NCBI GenBank assembly: GCA_022747635.1
Contig: JAKTNV010000010.1
Span: forward strand, 44,016,027-44,080,026
Direction: 5' to 3'
Source of the DNA: Hetaerina americana
Lineage: Eukaryota > Arthropoda > Insecta > Odonata > Calopterygidae
Length of the DNA stretch: 64,000 nt
Shown here one piece after another: positions 44,500 to 55,719 of the stretch. Position 1 is the first letter of the stretch; every line of letters starts with the position of its first letter. The translations under genes and the position numbers were made by a program. Below the pieces are notes generated by a model. The model saw only the letters and a program-made list of their open reading frames with translations, had not been told where the DNA came from and did not search any database.

Positions 44500-44830
44500 A
44501 GGCTGCGCTTAAAGATCCCGGTGTGGGGGGGGGCGACAAAGGGGCGCCGTGCCTCCCTTGTTTATGTTCTCTCTCTTCTTCCCTACCAGCTTCCTTACCG
44601 TAGTAGCGGCGTCTGCGGATCGTGGGAGGGACTGGATTGGCAACATCGCCCTCTCGCGTAGAAGGTGGGGCGGCACTGGCGACGCGATAGAGAAAGGGGG
44701 CGGTGGGGCGATTATATTAGTTTCGCGTCTGCTGCCCCACGTGAGAACGCGAGCACGTGCCTCCCTCGTACCGACGGTGGGAAGGCGTGCGTGCGTGTGC
44801 GTGTGGGGTAGTGTCGATTAAGGAGGGCCC
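44500..44830. other. CpG/GC-rich patch
   Basis: GC-rich and CpG-dense (GGGCGACAAAGGGGCGCCGTG near 44527, in part). Contains GTGCGTGCGTG-type repeats. Short frames only. It could be an island, but nothing conclusive is visible. Confidence 0.35.
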
Positions 44831-44872
44831 CAGCACCCTCCTACTGAATCGAAGAACGAATCCATCCATTTA

Positions 44873-45165
44873 TTTATTCATGGTACCCTATAAGCCACCG
44901 ATAGGGTGTGTGGCAGGGGGTGACTAAACACCGAAGTACTTTTGACCCAAAATAATTTCTCCCCCCAACAGGGCCGGACAACTTTTCTCCGATCCCTTAT
45001 CGTTCGCGGTAAAAATGACAACTTAATTGTATTGGCATGATCTCTCCCGCCGTAGTACGATGGGGCCTACGACACACTTTCAATATCACTGCTAAAGAGA
45101 CAGCCTTCCAATTTATGCCAGAGACCCGATTTGTAAGTTAACCTTCGCTCCGTGAGTGACTCCCA
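44873..45165 (-). repeat. CR1 (C2) 3' UTR and hairpin tail
   Basis: TTTATTTATTCATGGTACCC (minus-strand A-rich tail) is followed by ATAAGCCACCGATAGGGTGTGTGGCAGGGGG, a strong hairpin. The conserved UTR block comes next, with TACTTTTGACCCAAAATAAT and CTCTCCCGCCGTAGTACGATGGGG. The orientation is minus, i.e. the CR1 lies to the right but is 5'-truncated. Confidence 0.7.
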
Positions 45166-45254
45166 ACCTAGATTCATTGACTCGTTGGAAATGCGTTCTA
45201 AAGTTCTTGCCTTGTGTTTCAAATGTTATGTCTTAATTGGCATGCAGGGTACCA

Positions 45255-45930
45255 TCCATGAATGTATAAATACATGGTTATAGTGTAAGTGTTCTTAACA
45301 GCAATAAGGGTGACTTTTAAGGTACTTTGTTGATAAATAAATAGAGACACCTCCTTCGATTCTATTTACTCTGCCAATTCTGTTAATTATAAAGCATTTT
45401 CAAAACGTTTGTGTAGGATATTTCAGTTAAATGGTCAACATAAAAACTTAAAGGGCTGGTTAGGGTAGGTTTTCCTGAAAATTGCTTTGCAGATAGAACT
45501 GATGCAAGTTTTCAGACAAAACATGTAGCACCATTCTGGATTGTCAACCCTTACAGAACTACGTATATATGTATGATTAGCCAGTTTCCTATCGATAGCA
45601 TGCATGCTGTTCTCATTGGAGCGATGACGTTAATTCTGGATAGTATGGAGTGGGTAAACTGAATGTGTGTTGTAATCGACTTGCGCACAAATCAATAATA
45701 AAAAATTATGATTTCCTGATAATAGGACATTAAAATTTAATATAAAACTCGGTCACTCAAGAATTATGATTAGTGAAGTACAACCGAAACAAGGCATATT
45801 CTCCTATAGTAAGATGCTATAATAGCTAAAGTAGTCTTCCCTAAAGCCGTGTATGACAAGAGGGTTTTGATTGATTTTACTCAATGCAATCAGGAAATTA
45901 ATAATCCATTGAACTCCGCACATCAACTTG
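45255..45930 (+). repeat. Long unclassified repeat R3, copy 1, first part
   Basis: Reverse complement of 51385-51960. Shared blocks include TAGTGTAAGTGTTCTTAAC, TTTTCCTGAAAATTGCTTTG, the CATGCTGTTCTCATTGGAGYGATG region and AAGCCGTGTATGACAAGAGGG. Identity looks like 70-80%. Copy 1 is interrupted after about 45930 by CR1-derived sequence and resumes at about 48300. No coding motif is visible. Confidence 0.75.
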
Positions 45931-46019
45931 TCACTTCTCCAGTTTGGGGTAGTAATATTCTTAATTTGTTAGCGTCGAACATACCAGAAAAGTCTTAAAT
46001 TTAGAAACTATTAAGGGAT

Positions 46020-46335
46020 TTTAGTATTTTTTTGGTCACCACAGAGCAGTAAATGCTAAATTATCCCTATTTGGGGTGCGAGTTATGGAGCCCAAGAGAG
46101 AAATTTTCTTGTTTAAAAAAGGGGATTATAATGGCTTAAATTGCGATTTACATAGTCATTTTTTAAATTTGAAGAAATATCACAAACGCCAAAATACTGA
46201 GAATACACGGAATCACTTCTTTGACACCACTTGCTCAGCAGTCAATATGTCCATTCTAAGTAAATTCATAAATTACATGTATATATATAAAATATCAAAG
46301 ATTTTTATAAACCTAGATGTACCACACGGATGTTA
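46020..46335 (+). pseudogene. CR1-like LINE (C2), endonuclease-linker scrap
   Basis: EPKREIFLFKKGDYNGLNCD then LHSHFLNLKKYHK matches the linker start read at about 42400 (KRKIYLLKVGDYNGIKCVLQ). It is short, 3'-truncated, and inserted within repeat R3 copy 1. Confidence 0.6.
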
Positions 46336-46794
46336 GAAAATCATTACGACCTCAAAGGCTGTCTCGCCAAGATGAAAAATTGGATGATATCTCATGGGAA
46401 AAAATAATTGAGATCACTTATGATTCATGATGATCGCTCATGTCAGTCACTTATGATAAATTAAGATTACTTACATGTATGTCAGTCAGCTCTTGGCTGT
46501 TGATGCGAAAGGACGTGGCTAAGCGAGCTCTGGCTTTAAAACACTCCACCCACATGCATCTCCTCTTTACCAAAGATCCAGTTGCTACTATTGCTGTAAC
46601 CAACGAATAGCTTTGTTTTGTAGCTGTAGTGAAAACAGTTTTATACTTTATTCTTTTACAGTGTTTAGTACTGAAGTCTCTTCGTATTCGTTTTTTGGTA
46701 ATATTAGATGGTTAGGGGAGCGGAGTGTTTGCTTCTTGTGTTACTTTGCGTTCAAATTGAGTCGATTGTATAAGTTTCATACACGAATGTTGCT

Positions 46795-47110
46795 AGATTC
46801 AGGTACGCTGCAGCCACCGCTAGGATTTGAGGCAGGGGGTGATTACACAACAGACTAAGCTAGACACAAAATAACTCCCCCCCCCCCCTAGCGCGGTCGG
46901 CCAACGCTATTCTAATCACTTATCGTTTATGGGAAAAATGACAAAGGCATTGCAAAACGTTGCTATGATAAACTGAGTAGCGTATCAAAATTATTAGAGG
47001 AGCCAGTACGGGAATCACTCACGGGGTGAAGGTTATATTACAGATTAAAGCACTTGCATAGATTGGAATGTCTCTTCAGCGACGTTGTTGAAAATGTATT
47101 ATTAACTCAA
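46795..47110 (-). repeat. CR1 (C2) 3' UTR and hairpin tail
   Basis: GTACGCTGCAGCCACCGCTAGG and GAGGCAGGGGGTGATTACAC form the degraded hairpin. GACACAAAATAACTCCC, a poly-C run and ACTTATCGTTTATGGGAAAAATGAC correspond to the UTR block at 44940-45020. The right part (GAATGTCTCTTCAGCGACG near 47070) resembles 43090-43130. Confidence 0.65.
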
Positions 47111-48019
47111 TCGTAATACGGTACATTTATATACATTCCCCGCGATCCACCAAAAATGGTTGTGACGGGGTGCAAGCCCCAGGTGGGAAGGATAAGTGAT
47201 AAGGGAGAATATGGGAGAGGAGGGTAAGAGGGAAAAATATTCGGTAAAAACCTCAAATATCTTGCAAATTTGAGTACGTGTGGAGGAAGACTTAATTCAA
47301 AACATGTTTTCAGTTCACCTAATAAATCAGTTCTTTGTTATAGAAAAACAAAGAATGAAAGAGAACCTCAACAATTTTTACAAAAGACCACCATTCCAAG
47401 ACAGGTAATGCAGAACTGGAAGGAACGGGGAAATTGTACGATTTCATGGACAAGAAACTCATGGTCCCCCGCCCTTTAAGTCACGGGGAGAGAATGTGGC
47501 ACCCCGCTGTAGGCAGCGGGCGGCGTGAGGCATCCCCCCCACAGAGAGAGAGACGAGGGATAAAAGGGGAAGCTTGAAAACAACAAAAAAGGGTAGAAAA
47601 TATTTTATCGAGCACATCAATCATTAAATGATAGTCCTATTTGGTCAATCGGGAATGGATTTGCCATCAAAACAAGCGAGATTAGTGAAAGTAAAACTAA
47701 TTATTCCCTAGACACTGTGAGTGGCGAGTTTAGTTTTCTCTAACCCTACAGTTACTGTCCCGTACTGTCTGGGGGAAGAAGGAGATCTGAGGTCTGCTAG
47801 TTCTGGCATCTATTTCACGAATTTTATATTCATGATCCAAGCAACCAATGTATGTTGAATTGTGACTAATTGACGATACCTCAGCGCTAAAACATGCGGC
47901 TCCGGATTGCTTTAATAAATTCTGCCAAGCATCAAATCGTCTTTGTTCTAATTATTCTCGAGCCAACTCTAAAACCATTCCTGGGACTCTTTTCTTTTTT
48001 TCGTTTTAATTTTTAACGA
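47111..48019. other. No gene recognised
   Basis: Mixed composition. A C/G-rich stretch at 47465-47560 includes CCCGCTGTAGGCAGCGGG, a perfect short palindromic hairpin at about 47504-47521. No coding motif recognised. Confidence 0.4.
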
Positions 48020-48240
48020 AACGGGCCTCCCTGAGTGCTAAAAGAACGATATGAGAGATCATGTAAAGAAAATTAGAGAGGTTAAGTGTTGAACATGCAG
48101 ATTCAATGGATCATTATTTCCACGAACGACAAGGGGTCAGAATAATGTTGTCTACAGGGGAGAAGTATTTGGGTTTGGTGTTTAATCACCTCCTGCTACA
48201 CACCCTAATGGTGACTTACGGATACTATATATATAGGGTA
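48020..48240 (+). repeat. CR1 (C2) 3' UTR and hairpin tail
   Basis: GAGAGATCATGTAAAGAAAATT, GGGGTCAGAATAATGTTGTC and the tail TCACCTCCTGCTACACACCC then TAATGGTGACTTACGG parallel 43165-43360. Plus orientation. It forms the right part of the material inserted in repeat R3 copy 1. Confidence 0.65.
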
Positions 48241-48299
48241 TGTACCGTAATTTAATGTTAATTGGTTCGTATTGGTAGCATGTTGTAGCGAAAATTTCA

Positions 48300-49475
48300 G
48301 AGGAACTTCACTGAAATAAAATTAGTTCATTAATTAACCAACAATAAAAGTAGTTCGTCAGTTTGGGTTTCCGACGCTAAAACCACTGATTACCTTGACT
48401 ACATTGTTTATACTACTGCCATACAAAACACTATGGAAAGGGGAGTGAATGTGGACAAAAACGTGCAATTTATACAGTATTTTTATTCGATGATGAGGCT
48501 TGACCAAACCGAAATACGAGGAAATATCGCAAAATAGTTGGAATTATATTTCCACTGGCATAATTTATTGGGCACGATGTAAAATTTACGTTACATTAAT
48601 AGCATAATGTTTAATGAACATGAGTGCGAGTTTTATTGATTTAACGCCTGCAATACACCAGCGACTGCTCAGTTGGGCAAGTTAAAGCTTATCTGTTAGC
48701 TTAGCTCGTCCTGTTCCAACTTATCGAATAAGTTGAAACGGCAATCCGATTCATACAGGACCTTAGTTAGGCCACCACGGGCCATCTACCAAATTATCCT
48801 GCAACTAACATCAATTTCCCCCAACTCCAGGCGCCACCGTTTTCAAAAAGGGATATCTTATTGATAATGCTTTTTGGTTTTCCAGAAAATAACTAATCAA
48901 AATTCCTCAGTCTCACAACTGACCACGCAGCAGTACTTTACTAATATGGACATCTGGTTAGACAGAGAGGTATTTTATTTGTGTCTTATTTCTACCATAG
49001 TTAAGAAGATATGCTTCCCAATCGTTGATGGAACTGTTGGAATGGAATTACGAATCCCCGCCGACGGGAAAAGGCATGACCTTTGTTATTTTTTATTGGA
49101 ATGACGTTTCACCGATGCATATAAACTGTTAAACCAGGTTCAGTGAATTTAATTGAGCACATTGACGATTATATTTATGTGCTGATATCTTTATTCTTTC
49201 ATTGAAAAGACTTGTGCTTACCCTCGTAATGAACCAATGACATTATATATGTGTGATTATGTATGTAAATATAATCTTAAAATTCACATGGGTTTATGCT
49301 TTTCTGTTTGAGATATTGAAATAGGTATCTCTGCAGAACTCGTGAAATCTCTTAGTCAAACGATTTTCTTTGTCCTAATGTAGAATGAACATAGAAGGCT
49401 TAACAATGTTATTGTCCTATTCATATAAAGTCGTTTACCAAACTCGTGACAAGGTTTCATGAGATCGTATAGGAT
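48300..49475 (+). repeat. Long unclassified repeat R3, copy 1, second part
   Basis: Reverse complement of about 50330-51340, and in its right half also similar to the direct copy at 54840-55510. Shared blocks: AATAAAATTAGTTCATTA, GTGCAATTTATACAG, CACGGGCCATC (CGCGGGCCATC in the partner), GATTATATTTATG, and TACCCTCGTAATGAACCA. A 76-codon frame at 48874-49104 is not kept in the other copies, so it is probably chance. Confidence 0.75.
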
Positions 49476-49477
49476 AT

Positions 49478-49990
49478 TATTATTGCATAGTACCGTGTAA
49501 GCCATTGCCAGAGTACACGAAAGGGGGTGATTACACTCCAGGCTACTTTTAAAACAAAATACTATTTCTAAATGAGGCCTAATGATTGAGTGAGGCTAAT
49601 GATTATAAATGTTTCTAACCAGCAAAGGATAGCATTGCTCTATAACCTAGCCATCGTATTTCCCCATTACTCTTCCAATAAATCCTAATTATTTGTTAGC
49701 TTGTCCACTTATTCCACGTGCAAGTTTTCCCCCAGGAGAGGTCCAGAGTTAGGGTGATACCTTGATATTTAATCGGGTCTACAGCTTCTATTTTGGTATT
49801 CCTGATACAAGAGACATTCAGCGGGGAAATTCTCTCTTTCCAATGATTCATCACCTCTAATTTTTTTAAAGTTTAATTCTAATTGCCAAGTGTTGCACCA
49901 ATGCTGTATGATATTAAGGCCATCTGCTTAATGCTACTTTATGCTCAGGATTACTGATATCTCTGTAATCCACTGCTCATTGGCAAATTA
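49478..49990 (-). mobile_element. CR1-like LINE (C2), RT 3' part and tail
   Basis: The hairpin tail lies at 49485-49540 (GTACCGTGTAAGCCATTGCC). Further right the minus strand encodes the end of the RT: VDYRDISNPEHKVAL after the catalytic box, then IQHWCNTWQLELNFKK, VDPIKYQGITLTLDLSWGKT, and NKWTS followed by a decayed end. This is the segment following FADD in CR1 elements (WCxxWQLELNxxK, KYLGVTLTSDLSWGKH). It ties the C2-type hairpin tail to a CR1 reverse transcriptase on the same strand. Confidence 0.75.
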
Positions 49991-50329
49991 ACGTATGTTA
50001 TTTTCAGTTGCTATTTTATCGGAATATCATAATGCTTCATCAAAACTATCATCAATGGGTAATTGGAACGTAAAGTGGCATGTGTTTATTTTTTGTCAGT
50101 TGGTTCAAGTAGTTAGCTTCTACCCTACCAAATGTTTATATTAAATGGTTGATAGAGTATGTAACTTCTTCATTACAACCAGGCTGTAGCATAGTGTTTC
50201 AAGCCACTAAATAATGATGGAGATAGAAAATGGCTTTACAAGCATTGGTTTCTTGAAAATTCACATTTGGGTTGAATTTCTAAGCCACAATTTTAAAAAG
50301 CAATTTTATTCCATGTAGTTAAATGACAA
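49991..50329. other. No gene recognised
   Basis: AT-rich spacer between the CR1 remnant and the inverted R3 copy. Nothing recognised. Confidence 0.4.
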
Positions 50330-51960
50330 TTATAGTTATTAATTTAGGTTTCAATATTCCTTAAAGATGAAACAATTCACACATTCTACAGATATATAAC
50401 TATTTAAATATTGCAAATGTAAAAAACATGTCAGAATGAATTTTATGATCATGTTTATATTCAATGATATTGGTTCATTATGAGGGTGAGCACAAGTTCT
50501 TTAAATGAAAGAAGTAAGAACTCAACACATAAATATGATCCTCAATGTGCGCAATGAATTTGGTTGAAATTCATTTCAAAGTGTACATACATGCATGAAA
50601 TATGATTCCATGAAACAGTAACAAAAACCCAGGACATATCTTCTTAGTAACAGTGGAAATCAAATACGAAGAAAACACTTCTCTGCCTAACAACATCTCC
50701 AGAAGATTAGAATAGTACTGCAGAGTCTTCAGTTACAAGATGAATCAATTTAGATTAGTTATTTTCTGGAAATCTAAAAGCACCATCCATACGGTTACCC
50801 TTTCTAGAAAAAACAGCAGTTGCTGGAAGTGGGAGAAGGGTATGGATAGAAGTAGATGTTATATGCAGGACTATTGGGTTGATGGCCCGCGGTAGCCCAA
50901 CTGAAGTCCTAAAAGAATCAGATTGGTCTGTTTCAACTTGCTTGACATGCTTCAACATACTCAAGTTCACTCTCGCTGACATAATATAGGAGTTAAATCA
51001 ATAAAACTTGTACCTCATACACATCACACATAGGGCTAATAAAGTAACATAAATTTTACCTTGTGTCCAATAAATTTTTCCAATAAAAATGTGAGTCTAA
51101 ATATTTCGTGAACTGTCCTTTTATTTTGCTCGTGTTGAGCCCCAACATAAAATAATAATGCTGTATAAATTGCACATTTGTTTGTCCTCATTAACTTGTA
51201 TTACTGTATCAATAAACAATGTATCCAAGGTAAACAGAGGTAAAGTAAAAAACAGCTGTTTACACTCTTCATTGCCAAGCCACTTCTGATGAACTAATTT
51301 TATTTTTGGATAACTAATGAACTAGATTTATTTCGGTCCTATGGGAATTGTACAACATCATGCTGTCAGTAAGAAATAATTTCCTGGTTACATTGAGTAA
51401 TATCAACCAAAAATCTCTTGTCATACACGGCTTTAGGGAGGAGTAACTTAGCTGTAATAGCTCATAACATCATAATGTAGAAGAAACTGTTTTGATTCGG
51501 TTGTTTTTCACTAATCATTGTCATTGAGTGACCTACTTTCATATTGAAATCATATGACATTACTCTGCGAATGATGCTATTTGATCATTATTGAATGTAC
51601 AATTGGTCGATGGTGATACATTTTCCATTTACTTACTCCATCCTATTCAGAATTAAATTCATCATCACTCCAATGAGAATAGCATGTATACGCATTTGAA
51701 GTTCTATTCAGGTTGATAAACCCTTTTAGTGTTATGTGTTAGGCCAAAAATCTTGTATCTGTTCTATTCATAGCAATTTTCAGGAAACACTTCCCTATCT
51801 GACCCTCAAGTTTTAGAGTTGAAAATTTTGCTGATATCACCTGCAGAAATTTTCTCAAAATCCTTTTCCATTTACATAAATGACGATGTAGATAGAATCG
51901 GGGAAGTGTCTGCAATGCAGTTAAGAAAACTTACACTATCACTATTTATAAATACATACA
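50330..51960 (-). repeat. Long unclassified repeat R3, copy 2 (inverted, uninterrupted)
   Basis: About 1.63 kb, the most complete copy. Read on the minus strand it runs collinearly through 45255-45930 and 48300-49475 of copy 1. Its last part matches 54840-55510. No domain-bearing frame, no terminal inverted repeat and no LTR-like ends were recognised. It begins right beside a CR1 hairpin tail (51955), as copy 1 does (45235-45255). Confidence 0.75.
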
Positions 51961-52215
51961 TACAGGGCACCCTACAATTCAATGCTAAGGTGCGTGACAG
52001 GGGTGGATTACACACCAGAGTACTTTTGGAACAAAATACTTTTCTTAGCATAGCATAATTATGATTCGTTATCGTTTGTCAGAAACATTACATCCTAAAT
52101 CTCTCTGTTCCACACATACACTTAATCTTTCTAATTTTAATTATATAATATCTCCTACTGTAGTAAGATGGGGCTTATAAAAATATATATTGAACATTAT
52201 TGCTAAATAGATATC
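51955..52215 (-). repeat. CR1 (C2) 3' UTR and hairpin tail
   Basis: CAGGGCACCCTACAATTCAATGC is followed by GACAGGGGTGGATTACACACC, ACTTTTGGAACAAAATACTTT and the CTCCTACTGTAGTAAGATGGGG block. It is the diverged equivalent of 44880-45080 in the same strand. Confidence 0.65.
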
Positions 52216-52984
52216 AGCTAGTGTGCTTTTTCACAGCATGAATGATAGCTGAAGGACACCGGTAAGGTAATGAAGCAGGTAGTCAGTCATAACTGTCCCT
52301 ATTTGTTTTATTGGCAGCAAATGGAAAGCAAAATTAAATATAGAAATTTTTAAGAAAGGGTGTCATCCATCCTTCCTCTCAAGATGGCAGGAAAGTGTCA
52401 TTAGAAGGAAGGATTGTGCTTTCAGAGAAGTTTTAAAGAATTGAAGTTGCAAGCAAAGTGTAAAACAAGACCCATTGGAAAACCTTGTCAACATGGAGCA
52501 CTGGAGTTTAGGAGAAAATAATTTTCCAAATTCCCACCACTTCCATTCTAATTTAAAAACAGCCTTACTTAATAACCTGGTCTCCTGCCTCTCTCCAGTT
52601 AATGTGAAGGAGATCTGTTGCTCCTTGTTGAGAAACCTATTTTCTTTTGGTCTTTCTGGATGGTGATTCTATTCACTCTGCTGATATAACTGGAGATTCA
52701 AGGAAGAACTGCATTTTATTGGTAGACAATATAAAAGCATCCACTGTTAAAGCACGTCATCACATGGCCATATAATTCCCCAAAGTTAGGTCATTCAGAA
52801 AAATCAGTTTTTGAAGACTCTATCTAACGTGTGGTCAGCTAAAATGGCTGAAAGAAGGGAATAAAAATGTACTGCTGATTATTAATAATAATATTTATTG
52901 TGAATTAATTGAAATATGAATATTATTAAATAATAATAATATTCAGATTTCACTTCTTTTGAATTAACATCAAGTGGTACAGAG
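52216..52984. other. No gene recognised
   Basis: AT-rich, with a TAATAATAATATT-type low-complexity stretch near 52880-52945. No motif recognised. Confidence 0.45.
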
Positions 52985-53800
52985 TGATCAATGTAAACCC
53001 TGCAAATCGTGAAAATTCAATTTTTATATCCTACAGATCCCAAAGAAATTCTGCAAAGATTCAGAAAAACTAGCATGAAAGCTATGACATTAGATGCAAG
53101 ATATAATGGTATTCCTTGCTTAGCTATGAAAGGAGATGTCAATACATTTATTATTCACCCTCATGTTCATTTAATCAATAAACCCCATAGCTCTGGTACT
53201 TTCGCTATCAAGCTAATGATAGCTAGTTTTGTCCCAATCTATAAGGAAGTGGGAATTGAACTTGATCGAGGTAATTTTAGACCCATCTCTGTTCTTTCTG
53301 TGTCTTCTAAGTTTTTTAAATAGCACTGACTTTTATCTTTCATTGATGGTTCTAATTTATCACACTTACAATTTGGATTTGCTGAGGAGAAAGGCACAGA
53401 ATATGTTATTTAAAGAGCTGTTGAATTGGCACTAAATGGACTCAATCAAAAGGAAAATACATTTGGGATCTTCAGCAATTTGAGTAATACCTTCTACAAT
53501 GTAGACCATGTGAACAGAGATATAACTGGCTAAGACATTTTCAACTGGTTGTTCTCTGTTTGTGAGAGTGTAGTCTTTATTCTGCTCTATGAATTGAATT
53601 TCTGAGAAGATTAGTATTTGCCCCAAGGGTGTATTAAAAGTGTAAATATTAAGTCCATTGCTGTTTCTCTTATGCATAGATGAGCATCATTTGCTAGCTC
53701 TGGTGATTATATAATGTATGGACATGACAAAAATCATCTAATTTCATGTGGAAATAACTTTGAAAATATTTCTTTTGTGCCTCAACATGAATTTGTTCAA
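52985..53800 (+). pseudogene. Jockey/BS-type LINE, RT fragment
   Basis: Broken plus-strand frames: LDARYNGIPCLAMK (from the common AGxDGIP..LLK motif), then HLINKPHSSGTFAIKLMIAS, FVPIYKEVGIELDRGNFRPI and SVLSVSSKFF. Further on ENTFGIFSNLSNTFYNVDHV corresponds to the DLSKAFDxVDH box. This is the N-terminal half of a reverse transcriptase close to BS/jockey-type LINEs. The catalytic box is not visible. Old copy. Confidence 0.7.
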
Positions 53801-54839
53801 GGATTACCAAGTGTTCCACTCAAAATATAATGAGCAGCTTCCAAAAATATAAACATAATCATTTCCATCCATATCCAAAGAGGGTATTGTGTACTCCTTC
53901 TCTGAAAATGCATGATAATTAGTTATAAGGATTTACTGTCACAAATTTTCTCAAGTTCATACTGATGAATGTTTGAATTGGGAATTCAAAATTTACCATT
54001 TCTGTAGGGAGATGGCTTCTCATTGTTATTCCCTGAGAATGGTTCTGTTGATCACAAATCAGAAGCCACCATGAATGTTTACTATCTGTATCTTTTTTCT
54101 AGATTCAAGTTCAGCATTGCAGCCTCAGACAATACACCCTTTTCTTCATGTATATTTAAATAGCAGAAATGGGCCAAGAGAACTATTGCCAGTGCACACT
54201 AAACAGGTGCAAGTAAAACACACTTTAAAAGTTATAACATTTTATTGCCAATTTGTGTAAATATTTTTTACTCTATTTTATAAGTGAAACGAAATAATAT
54301 TTGCATGGATATCAACATGGTACATTGTTATGACTGACTATGAAACCCTTCTCCGACTTTAGGGTGTTCTCTAAATGTTCAAATTATGCAGTAACTAAAT
54401 TATTTAACCATTTGCCAGTATAAACAAAAAAGATTTTACCATCCTTTGCTTGTAAAGTAAAGTTATGGCATTACCTCAATGCAAGCTGCATTTACTTTAT
54501 TAAAGAGTAAGAGGTCTGATTAGATGTCAATAGTGTAAACAATAAGACTTCTGGCATATCCTATGCTTGATGTACTAAGTCTTGGGGTTAATAAAAATAA
54601 TTATTGTATTTTTGGGCAAATCTCTTGCTGACCAGGTTAGCCTTATAGCAATCTGAAACAACAGATATTTCATTATTCATTTTTATAAACCTTGTACCGA
54701 ACAATCACCACTTTCATATCCTCTGGACAAAGAATTTTTTAGGTACATTAAGAGCGAATGATTCTGATGATACCAGCATCACATTTACCAGTGTTGGCTG
54801 GGTAGGACTTGGGCTTATAATAAGTTGATTCATAAGCTG
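53801..54839. other. No gene recognised
   Basis: AT-rich, short frames only. 53805-53830 may still be decayed LINE. Nothing else recognised. Confidence 0.45.
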
Positions 54840-55510
54840 TTTTATAGTAAAGGTAACCATATGAATGGTGCATTTAGATTTCCAGGTAAATAATTAATTT
54901 AAATTGCTTCATCTTGCAACTGAAGACACTGCAGTACTATTTTAATCTTCTGGAGATATTTTTAGACAGTGAAGTGTTTTCTTCATATGTGATTTACACG
55001 ATTAAGAAGAAAACATATCCTGGGTTTTCTGACCATTGGTGTGAAATTATCCGGAATTGAATGGGAACAGGTATTTACCTGAACTATTCAACAGAACAGG
55101 TACAACCCTTTGTTATTGTTACATGGAATGATGTTTCATGCATTTATGTACACTTTGAAATGAATTTCAGCCAAATTCATTTTGCATATTGAGGATTATA
55201 TTTATGAATTGAGTTCTTTCGTCTTTAATTGAATGAACTTGTACTCACCCTCGTAATGAACCATTGTCTTTGAATATAAACATAATCGTAAAATTTATAT
55301 CAACTTATGTTTTTTCTGCTTGCGATACTAATATAGATATCTCTGCAGAGCTTCCACAATGTGTTGGTTAAACGATTTTCTTGGGCTTGATGCAAAATGA
55401 ATGAAGGTGAGTTGATGTTATTGCCCTAATCTATTGAAATTGTATACTGAACTTGAGAAAAGGTTCCATGAAATTGCCTCAGAAATGTTATTAACATTTT
55501 AAAATCAGTT
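54840..55510 (+). repeat. Long unclassified repeat R3, copy 3 (partial)
   Basis: Matches the right half of copy 1 (49080-49475) in the same strand and is the reverse complement of about 50330-50800. Shared blocks include GGTAACCATATGAATGGTGC, CACTGCAGTACTATT, AAGTGTTTTCTTC, and ACTCACCCTCGTAATGAACC. The left part of R3 is missing. Confidence 0.75.
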
Positions 55511-55719
55511 TTAGAACTGTCTGGGACATGGAAAGGAATTAAACAATACGGTAATACTGTTTTTGTTTAAGTATTCTGGAAGTTTTAAAGTTGAGCTATA
55601 GTGTTTGTCTTGGTGCACACATTTCTATATTACTATCATTCCCGATAAGTTTTTAAAAAACAGATATACTAGTCATTAAAGTTTATTAATCAGTGAACAC
55701 AAACCATCTCCTTAAGTTG
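55511..55719. other. No gene recognised
   Basis: Short AT-rich spacer before the LINE 3' end. Confidence 0.4.
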
